Part shown: piece by piece, positions 1 to 5,563 of the stretch
Numbering within the stretch: the first letter of the stretch is position 1
Layout of the letters: every line of letters starts with the position of its first letter
Source: CALBPI01 sp038533155
GTDB taxonomy: Bacteria > Pseudomonadota > Gammaproteobacteria > Steroidobacterales > Woeseiaceae
Length of the DNA: 11,131 bases
Assembly (NCBI GenBank): GCA_038533155.1
Contig: JBCAZH010000085.1
Coordinates: 1-11,131 of the forward strand
Direction of reading: 5' to 3'
The notes under the pieces: model-generated
Told to the model about the DNA's origin: nothing
Databases searched by the model: none
Seen by the model: only the letters and a program-made list of their open reading frames with translations
Translations under genes and position numbers: made by a program

Positions 1-2232
1 CAAGTTGATAGTGAACACAAACACTCGGACCACCACGCGATGGCGTTTGATCCCAACGATCCGGACTATCTATTGGTGGGGGTCGACGGCGGCATTTACG
101 AAAGTTACGACGGCGGCAAGAAGTGGAAGTACGCGGCCAACCTGCCGCTGACGCAGTACTACAAAGTGGCCGTCGATTACGATACTCCGTTCTACAACGT
201 GTACGGCGGAACGCAGGACAACAACTCCCAGGGCGGTCCGAGCCGCACGATGAACGCGCACGGCATCACCAACAGTGATTGGTTCGTCACGCTGTTCGGC
301 GATGGGCACCAGTCCGCGGTCGATCCGAACAACCCGGATATCATTTACGCGGAATGGCAGCAGGGCAATTTGGTCCGCTACGATCGTCGCACCGGCGAGC
401 AGGTCTACATTCGTCCGCAGGCGGGCGAAGGCGAAGCGCCGGATCGGTACAACTGGGACGCGCCGATCCTGATCAGCCCGCACGATTCGAAAACGGTGTT
501 CTTCGCGTCGCAACGCGTGTGGCGCAGCGATGACTACGGAGACTCGTGGACTGCGATTTCGCCCGATCTGACCCGCGATGAGCGTCGAGTGGACGCACCG
601 CTGATGGGTCGTACGTGGAGCTACGACGCACCGTGGGATCTGTACGCGATGTCCGAGTTCAACACCATCGTGAACATCTCGCAATCGCCGATCGACGAGA
701 ACATTATCTACGCCGGTACGGACGATGGGCTGATTCAAGTCACGGAAGATGGTGGTCAGACTTGGCGCAAGATCGATCGCTTGCCGGGCGTGCCGCAACG
801 CTTCTTCGTGAACGATATCAAGGCCGATCTGCATGACGCAGACACCGTTTACGTCGTGGTCGACGATCACAAGAACGGTGACTTTGCACCGTACATTCTG
901 AAGAGTGAGAATCGAGGTCGTCGCTGGACCAGCATCACGAACAATTTGCCGGAGAAGCACATCCTGTGGCGGGTAGTCCAGGATCATGTGAAACCGGAAT
1001 TGCTATTTGTCGGCAGTGAGTTCGGTGTGTTCTTCAGTGTCGATGCGGGCGATAACTGGACCAAGCTAAAAGGTGCGGTCCCGAATATCTCGTTCCGCGA
1101 TCTCGCGATTCAGAAACGTGAGAACGACCTGGTGGGTGCAACCTTCGGTCGTGGCTTCTACATTCTCGACGATTACTCTCCGCTGCGAAGTGTGACTAAC
1201 TCGACGTTGGAGTCGGGCGCGACTTTGTTCCCGGTTCGCACGGCGCCGTGGTATGTGCCCAAGCGCGGCCTCGGCTGCTCGGAGAATGGCTGTAAAGCGT
1301 CGCAGGGCGACGCGTTGTATGTCGCGAAGAACCCTGAGTTTGGTGCGACGTTCACGTACTACCTCGCGGAGGGCATTCAAACTGCGAAGGAACAGCGCCG
1401 CGAAGCCGAGAAAAAACTTGAGGCGGACAACGAGAACGTATCGTTCCCGGACATGGCGGAGTTGTTGGATGAAGCGCGCGAGGATGCGCCGGCGATCGTC
1501 TTTACGGTGACCGACGCCGACGGCAACGTCATTCGCCAAGTGGAAGGACCGGTTGGCGCTGGCTTCCACCGCGTCGCCTGGGATCTGCGCTATCCGTCGT
1601 TGCAAGCATGGAGTCCGGAAGAGGCCTCGGAAGACTTCGACCCGGGTCTTGGCGTCATGATCGCCCCAGGTCAGTACACGGTTTCGATGGCACAGCGCGT
1701 CGATGGCGTCACGACATCACTCGGCCAGACGCAGACGTTTGCCGTGTCGTCTATTCGCCCAGAGCCGGTGTTGCCAGGGTCTTCCCAAGTCGATCGTGTG
1801 ATCTTCAGCCAGCAGCTCGATGAGTTGCTCCGAGTCGCTGATGGCACCGACAGCGCGATGAGTTTCGTCAATGCGGAACTGGATGCTGCCAAAGCTGCGT
1901 TGAAGCGCTCGACGGCAGGTGCTGCGCTGTACAACCAGGCAGTTGCGTTGCAGGATCGGTTGCACGACCAGATGGAGCGCCTCTCGGGCAACCCGACGCG
2001 TGAGATTTACCACGATTGGACGATGATGAGCGTTCAAAACCGGTTGTGGCATGCGCGTTTTGCACCGGGCACCAATGTTTATGGACCAACACCCGCGCAG
2101 CGTGAGTCGTACCGCATCGGTAAGGCGTTGTACGAAGACATCGTCGCGAAGATGGATGCCATTGATCGCGACCACGATGCGCTGAAGGCGGCGATGGATG
2201 CCGCTGGTGTGCCGTGGACGCCAGGGCGCTAG
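1..2232 (+). CDS. Asp-box (BNR/VPS10-like) beta-propeller secreted protein, 5' truncated
   Basis: The reading frame is open from base 1 and ends at TAG 2230-2232. The codons before the ATG at base 40 read QVDSEHKHSDHHA, so the gene starts outside the window and this ATG is internal. Five Asp boxes (S/T-x-D/N-x-G-x-x-W) are visible; counting from that Met they are SYDGGKKW (22-29), SDDYGDSW (163-170), TEDGGQTW (235-242), SENRGRRW (289-296, Asn for Asp) and SVDAGDNW (333-340). YGGTQDNNSQGG and GRGFYILDD are typical of the large bacterial proteins annotated as glycosyl hydrolase or VPS10/sortilin-like, usually about 1,000 residues, so roughly the first 300 are probably missing. After the propeller come a beta-rich module (about 485-590, with VFTVTDADGNVIRQV) and a helical C-terminus. 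No catalytic residues can be assigned; glycosidase activity is unproven in this family. It converges with the sensor kinase gene. Confidence 0.85.
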   Translation, partial: QVDSEHKHSDHHAMAFDPNDPDYLLVGVDGGIYESYDGGKKWKYAANLPLTQYYKVAVDYDTPFYNVYGGTQDNNSQGGPSRTMNAHGITNSDWFVTLFGDGHQSAVDPNNPDIIYAEWQQGNLVRYDRRTGEQVYIRPQAGEGEAPDRYNWDAPILISPHDSKTVFFASQRVWRSDDYGDSWTAISPDLTRDERRVDAPLMGRTWSYDAPWDLYAMSEFNTIVNISQSPIDENIIYAGTDDGLIQVTEDGGQTWRKIDRLPGVPQRFFVNDIKADLHDADTVYVVVDDHKNGDFAPYILKSENRGRRWTSITNNLPEKHILWRVVQDHVKPELLFVGSEFGVFFSVDAGDNWTKLKGAVPNISFRDLAIQKRENDLVGATFGRGFYILDDYSPLRSVTNSTLESGATLFPVRTAPWYVPKRGLGCSENGCKASQGDALYVAKNPEFGATFTYYLAEGIQTAKEQRREAEKKLEADNENVSFPDMAELLDEAREDAPAIVFTVTDADGNVIRQVEGPVGAGFHRVAWDLRYPSLQAWSPEEASEDFDPGLGVMIAPGQYTVSMAQRVDGVTTSLGQTQTFAVSSIRPEPVLPGSSQVDRVIFSQQLDELLRVADGTDSAMSFVNAELDAAKAALKRSTAGAALYNQAVALQDRLHDQMERLSGNPTREIYHDWTMMSVQNRLWHARFAPGTNVYGPTPAQRESYRIGKALYEDIVAKMDAIDRDHDALKAAMDAAGVPWTPGR

Positions 2233-2243
2233 TCTAAGGCTGA

Positions 2244-2275
2244 GTCCGGGTCAGCGTGAGATCGCTGGCCCGGAC
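2244..2275. terminator. Hairpin between convergent genes, possible bidirectional terminator
   Basis: Arms GTCCGGGTCAGCG (2244-2256) and CGCTGGCCCGGAC (2263-2275) form a 13-bp stem with one G-T wobble and a 6-nt loop. It lies in the 81-bp gap between the stops of two convergent genes, where a shared terminator is expected. Neither side has a clear T-tract, so a classic rho-independent terminator is not certain. Confidence 0.5.
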
Positions 2276-2313
2276 CCTGTTGCGCTTGTTCTCACCCCAG
2301 GGTGGGAAAGCGA

Positions 2314-3579
2314 TCACCACTGAATCGTAAACCGCGCACCGCCTAACTCAGGCGATGCATCCACGTTTGCGCTGCCGCCGTGCAGCGACGCGATCCTTGC
2401 TACGACGGCGAGTCCCAAACCAAATCCACCGGTGTTTCTGGTGCGACTTTCATCCAGCCGCGTGAACGCCTTGAAGACCGTCTCACGTTCAGATTCCGGA
2501 ATGCCTTCGCCGTCATCTTCAATCTGTATCAACGACGCATCGGGTCGTTTTCGCAACCGAACCACGACCCGCGAGCGCGCGTGGCGTTGGGCGTTGGTCA
2601 GCAGGTTGCTGATGGCTAGCGTCATCAGGCGGACATCGATGTGCAGCGTCATCGCGGGATCAGATTCGACGTCAATCTCAACGTTGTCGTTGATTGGTCG
2701 GAGGTCGATGGCGGCGAGCAGCGTATCCACAGTGATGCTCTCGCGATTCAACGCTAGATCGGGATGGTCCAGTCGCGCGAATTCCAGCATGGCAGCAGTG
2801 AGTGCCTCAATCTCATCCAAATCTTGCTGGATACTTGAGATCGATGGGTAGGCTGCCGAGTCGGTTTGCTCCTGTCGCATTGCGATCGCGAAACGCAACC
2901 GCGTCAATGGCGTGCGCATTTCGTGCGACATCGCTGCGATGAGTTCTTTCTGACTCTGTATCAATCCGCTGAGACGTAGCGACATCGCGTCCACTTGCGC
3001 GGCAAGGGTTGTCAGCTCCGTCGTTTTGTCTTGGGTTCGTGTTGGGCTCCGATAGTCTTGAGAGAATCTTTCCGCGGCCACGCTGATCGTCTCGATATCC
3101 CTAAGCAGAGGATGTATCCAGAAGCCGATCAGTGCGAACACTAAAAGGTAGTACACGGTGGGTGCCCAATCGAAGAACGAGTTGTTCGGCGCAGGATCTA
3201 CAGGGCCGAGGTAAATCACCTCCGGCAGGTCGTCCGAGAAGTGCAAGAACGCGATTCGACCGGCGTCGTCGACGAGACGACGGGTTCCTGTCGTACTCTC
3301 TGGCATGCTCGCAATGTCGGTGGGCGACAGCATCGTGATCGGCACATCGATCACGTCCTCAAGGGCCGCTACCGAGTCGTCGTAGGACTCGGCCTTCACA
3401 AGATGGTCCTCAATGAGTGCAAGCGTTTTTTCAACCCATGGGTCAATTGATTCATCTGGCGGACGATCCAACAGGTTTAGACCTACTTCGAGCAATACCG
3501 CGATAAGTACAACACCGACTAGCAATATCAGATAGGTCCGGAATAGAAATCGTCTGTGATCACCGAGTCGAACTCCCAT
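2314..3579 (-). CDS. RstB-like sensor histidine kinase
   Basis: A 421-residue inner-membrane sensor kinase, close to the usual RstB length. Membrane segments are at about 14-36 and 140-159, enclosing a periplasmic sensor region of about 100 residues. A HAMP-like linker follows (about 160-207). The HisKA H-box SHEMRTPLTRLRF carries the phospho-accepting His219. The ATPase domain has an N-box (SNLLTNAQRHA, Asn325 and Asn329), G1 (EDDGEGIP, 354-361), an F-box (FKAFTRLD, 369-376) and G2 (GGFGLGL, 384-390), so all catalytic motifs are intact. It should phosphorylate the regulator encoded just upstream; that gene's TAG (3582-3580) directly abuts this ATG (3579-3577). The only purine-rich ribosome site, GGGAG inside the regulator's last codons, sits far from the ATG, so translation is probably coupled. 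The RstB resemblance rests on the H-box and on the partner; the sensed signal is unknown. Confidence 0.92.
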   Translation of the reverse strand: MGVRLGDHRRFLFRTYLILLVGVVLIAVLLEVGLNLLDRPPDESIDPWVEKTLALIEDHLVKAESYDDSVAALEDVIDVPITMLSPTDIASMPESTTGTRRLVDDAGRIAFLHFSDDLPEVIYLGPVDPAPNNSFFDWAPTVYYLLVFALIGFWIHPLLRDIETISVAAERFSQDYRSPTRTQDKTTELTTLAAQVDAMSLRLSGLIQSQKELIAAMSHEMRTPLTRLRFAIAMRQEQTDSAAYPSISSIQQDLDEIEALTAAMLEFARLDHPDLALNRESITVDTLLAAIDLRPINDNVEIDVESDPAMTLHIDVRLMTLAISNLLTNAQRHARSRVVVRLRKRPDASLIQIEDDGEGIPESERETVFKAFTRLDESRTRNTGGFGLGLAVVARIASLHGGSANVDASPELGGARFTIQW

Positions 3580-4290
3580 CTAAACGTCAGACTCCCAGGC
3601 ATCTGGCACTAGGAGGTAGCCTTTACCCCAAATGGTTTTGATGCGTTGAGGTGTGCTCGGATCGTCTCCCAACTTGCGCCGCAGCTTGGAGACTCGACCA
3701 TCGATGGATCGGTCTAGTCCGTCGTACTCAATACCGCGTATTTTTTGAAATATCTCCTGGCGAGACAGTACTTGCCCGGCATGCGACGCGAGCAACTGAA
3801 GCAATTCAAACTCATGAGTCGTCAAGTCGACTAGGGTGCCGTTCAGCCACACACTTTGAGAGCGTTGTCCGATCCGTAGGCCACCGAGAACCAGATCATC
3901 GGCTGCGGGACCGCTTGTGCTTGTGGTTCGGTTCCTGCGCAACAGCGCTCGCATTCGTGCAAGTAGCACGATGGGGTCCACCGGCTTTGTGACGTAATCG
4001 TCGGCACCCGACTCCAGCCCCAGCACCTGATCCAAGTCACTGTCCTTAGCAGTGAACATTAAAATTGGGACCGCTGAGCGCTGCCGAATCTCGCGGCAAA
4101 CCGAGACACCATCGAGCCCTGGCAGCATCAAGTCCAGGATAACGGCATCCGGACGAACTTGGTCAAACTGGTTTACGGCCTCGTCGCCGCGGCAAACGGT
4201 GACGACGTCGAAGCCCGCCTGTTCCAGGTAAGTTGCCGTCAGTTCCGCCAGCCGGACGTCATCTTCAACGAGAAGAAGGCGCGAATTCAC
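3580..4290 (-). CDS. RstA-like OmpR/PhoB-family response regulator
   Basis: A 236-residue cytoplasmic DNA-binding regulator, near the 239 of E. coli RstA. The receiver domain (about 3-115) has the acidic cluster VEDD (8-11), phospho-acceptor Asp53 in ILDLMLPG, Thr80 and Lys102 (TKP). A winged-helix domain spans about 131-229. RGIEYDGLDRSIDGRVSKLR and RIKTIWGKGYLLVPDAWE closely resemble the RstA C-terminus as I remember it. The start is GTG 4290-4288: it gives the normal N-terminus MNSRLLLVEDD and overlaps the TGA (4289-4287) of the gene before it as GTGA. No strong ribosome site precedes it, so reinitiation after the upstream gene is likely. A longer frame back to 4548 exists only because it runs through the N gap, and is not real. 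It is the likely regulator of its own operon. Confidence 0.92.
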   Translation of the reverse strand: MNSRLLLVEDDVRLAELTATYLEQAGFDVVTVCRGDEAVNQFDQVRPDAVILDLMLPGLDGVSVCREIRQRSAVPILMFTAKDSDLDQVLGLESGADDYVTKPVDPIVLLARMRALLRRNRTTSTSGPAADDLVLGGLRIGQRSQSVWLNGTLVDLTTHEFELLQLLASHAGQVLSRQEIFQKIRGIEYDGLDRSIDGRVSKLRRKLGDDPSTPQRIKTIWGKGYLLVPDAWESDV

Positions 4291-4559
4291 AACACGTCCC
4301 ACACGTAGCGCGTGCGGCGTCGGCGGCGTCGATCGCCAGTGTCTTTCTCCAAGACNNNNNNNNNNNNNNNNNNNNNNNNNNNNNNNNNNNNNNNNNNNNN
4401 NNNNNNNNNNNNNNNNNNNNNNNNNNNNNNNNNNNNNNNNNNNNNNNNNNNNNNNATGCACAGTTTGGGAGTCACTTCGATCTGATCGTGGCGCTCTGAG
4501 TCGGCCAGCGCAAGCACGGACACCGTCCACCCTAGCGTCAGTAGCCAAAGCTTGCTCAT
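4287..4559 (-). CDS. Small exported protein, DUF3019-like, interrupted by assembly gap
   Basis: The 5' part (4559-4456) encodes a start and a signal peptide: MSKLWLLTLGWTVSVLALA, with probable cleavage before DSERH, then IEVTPKLC ending at the N run. The 3' part (4355-4287) encodes VLEKDTGDRRRRRRTRYVWDVL and a TGA. A secreted start with xVTPKLC and an arginine-rich tail ending in an aromatic residue resembles DUF3019 proteins, which I recall as neighbours of RstA-like regulators and MipA genes in Gammaproteobacteria. The ATG at 4559 lies 2 nt after the MipA stop; the TGA overlaps the regulator GTG start as GTGA. The visible sequence plus 100 N gives about 90 codons, shorter than the roughly 120-140 I recall for the family, so the true gap may exceed 100 bases. 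Function is unknown; a periplasmic location is inferred from the signal peptide. That both halves belong to one gene is an inference. Confidence 0.7.
   Translation of the reverse strand: MSKLWLLTLGWTVSVLALADSERHDQIEVTPKLCXXXXXXXXXXXXXXXXXXXXXXXXXXXXXXXXXXVLEKDTGDRRRRRRTRYVWDVL
4356..4455. other. Assembly gap of 100 N
   Basis: Exactly 100 consecutive N, the conventional placeholder for a scaffold join of unknown length. It falls inside the DUF3019-like gene. Nothing can be said about the content, and any frame translated through it is unreliable. Confidence 0.98.
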
Positions 4560-4561
4560 CG

Positions 4562-5368
4562 TCAAAAGGACACGCTCAATCCGGCGAAGTACGCGGCCAC
4601 TTGATTGTCATCGACAACCGGACTGTCGCGGACCGCGTCGTTTAGGTACTCAAGATCAATCCCAAAGCGCAGCGCCCAGCGCTCCGTCAGGTGATAGGCG
4701 GCACCCAAGCTCACCCCGAAGTTCACGCCATCTGCCGCTGTGTATTCCGGCAGGACCGCTGATGCTTCCGAGGAACGTATCCCCCAGTAATAGTCATTGA
4801 GTTGCTCGCTCTTGTAGGTCGCTCGAAAAGCCGTCTCCACGTACCACCGATTCCAGACTTGGCCGATCCCATATTCAGCGGCTACCTCGAAGCCATCATG
4901 TACGCCTGCAACATCCTGAAACACGGCAAATTGCATGAAGCCCCAATCACCGTCTGTCAAAAACTCAAAGCCAACTTCGATCGCGAAATCACGATCCGGG
5001 ACCTCGAGGATTTCGGCGACGTCATCGGGATCTAGCGGATCTGTGGGTGCGGTGCCGGTGGAAACACTGATCAACTGGGTGTCCGTACGTGAAAAAAAGA
5101 GCCGGTCGCTTCGCGCGCGCGCAACGAGGTTGCTCGTGATTTTATCGCCGTTGTGCAGGGTCACGCCGAGATCGCCATTGTCGAAGAACCACCGTTCACC
5201 GAACCATGCGATATCCAGATCGACGACGATCGGTACGTCGTCAGACAGGATTAGCGGATTCTGCCGCTCTCCGTATCCGGTCGCGACACCGATGCGCCAT
5301 GGGCCGTCGTCTGCAGCAACGCCCGCAGACATAGCGACCATGACCCATACAAACAGCTTCCGGTGCAT
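4562..5368 (-). CDS. MipA/OmpV-family outer-membrane protein
   Basis: 268 residues, a normal length for the family. A signal peptide covers 1-19 (MHRKLFVWVMVAMSAGVAA, then DDG). The rest alternates short amphipathic strands with polar loops and ends in Phe (GLSVSF), as expected of an outer-membrane beta-barrel. The stretch DYYWGIRSSEA...LPEYTAADGVNFGVSLGA matches the family's late YYG...EA...Y-A-G-N pattern. E. coli MipA links the murein hydrolase MltA to PBP1B, while OmpV-type members are described as porins or adhesins; which role applies here is unknown. The ATG at 5368 is supported by CTGGAG 6 nt upstream. It is the first gene of the operon with the DUF3019-like protein, regulator and kinase; its TGA (4564-4562) is 2 nt from the next ATG. 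Confidence 0.85.
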   Translation of the reverse strand: MHRKLFVWVMVAMSAGVAADDGPWRIGVATGYGERQNPLILSDDVPIVVDLDIAWFGERWFFDNGDLGVTLHNGDKITSNLVARARSDRLFFSRTDTQLISVSTGTAPTDPLDPDDVAEILEVPDRDFAIEVGFEFLTDGDWGFMQFAVFQDVAGVHDGFEVAAEYGIGQVWNRWYVETAFRATYKSEQLNDYYWGIRSSEASAVLPEYTAADGVNFGVSLGAAYHLTERWALRFGIDLEYLNDAVRDSPVVDDNQVAAYFAGLSVSF

Positions 5369-5374
5369 CTCAGA

Positions 5375-5380
5375 CTCCAG
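5375..5380 (-). promoter_or_regulatory. Ribosome binding site for the MipA/OmpV gene
   Basis: On the minus strand CTGGAG occupies 5380-5375, with a 6-nt spacer to ATG 5368-5366. It fixes the start used for this gene. Confidence 0.7.
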
Positions 5381-5406
5381 GGAATTGGCATACAGCGCAG
5401 ATGTTC

Positions 5407-5435
5407 ATTGGATTACGGCTGCGGAGCTACGTCAA
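5407..5435 (-). promoter_or_regulatory. Candidate sigma-70 promoter of the MipA/DUF3019/two-component operon
   Basis: On the minus strand the -35 is TTGACG (5435-5430, 5 of 6 to consensus), the spacer is 17 nt and the -10 is TCCAAT (5412-5407, 4 of 6). The expected transcription start near 5400 leaves a leader of about 30 nt. The -10 lacks the important A at its second position, which would suit an activator-dependent promoter. Confidence 0.4.
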
Positions 5436-5436
5436 C

Positions 5437-5471
5437 GTGTATCGAAATTGTGAAAAAGTGTGTAAGCGAAA
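5437..5471 (-). promoter_or_regulatory. Direct repeat upstream of the -35, candidate response-regulator operator
   Basis: On the minus strand TTTCGCTTACAC (5471-5460) and TTTCGATACAC (5447-5437) are near-identical direct repeats 23-24 bp apart, about two helix turns. The inner copy ends one base before the -35 at 5435. Tandem half-sites just upstream of a weak promoter are the usual arrangement for OmpR/PhoB-family regulators, and TTACA resembles a half of the E. coli RstA box. Binding by the regulator encoded here is an inference. Confidence 0.4.
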
Positions 5472-5474
5472 CGA

Positions 5475-5514
5475 CAATTCTCGACAGAGTTTGCGCAATT
5501 TTCCTACAGAATTG
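5475..5514. repeat. Inverted repeat in the divergent intergenic region
   Basis: CAATTCT (5475-5481) and its exact reverse complement AGAATTG (5508-5514) are separated by 26 nt, centres about 33 bp apart (three turns). It lies 50-90 bp upstream of the lipoprotein start. It could be an operator for that gene or chance in an AT-rich spot; no clear plus-strand sigma-70 promoter was found beside it. Confidence 0.3.
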
Positions 5515-5550
5515 AAACCCGTTCGGTCTTAGTGTGGCGTCATCCAACTC

Positions 5551-5555
5551 AGGAG
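5551..5555 (+). promoter_or_regulatory. Ribosome binding site deciding the lipoprotein start
   Basis: AGGAG lies 8 nt before ATG 5564. It favours this ATG over the in-frame GTG at 5534, which has no such site, and leaves the lipobox at the right distance from the N-terminus. Confidence 0.75.
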
Positions 5556-5563
5556 TAGTGACG

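Noticed and set aside
70..987. 305-codon open frame on the minus strand opposite the Asp-box protein gene
   Set aside because: It lies wholly opposite a well-supported gene whose codon bias removes antisense stops. Its translation is rich in Arg, Val and His without any recognisable motif.
2292..2306. CACC/GGTG mini-hairpin just after the kinase stop
   Set aside because: The stem is only four base pairs with no T-tract; the 13-bp hairpin next to it is the better terminator candidate.
4291..4548. N-terminal extension of the response regulator running through the N gap
   Set aside because: It exists only because N codons are not stops. The extension has no receiver-domain similarity, and the GTG at 4290 with the GTGA overlap gives the normal N-terminus.
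4802..5035. 77-codon plus-strand frame opposite the MipA/OmpV gene
   Set aside because: Antisense to a gene with signal peptide, ribosome site and family motif; no ribosome site of its own.
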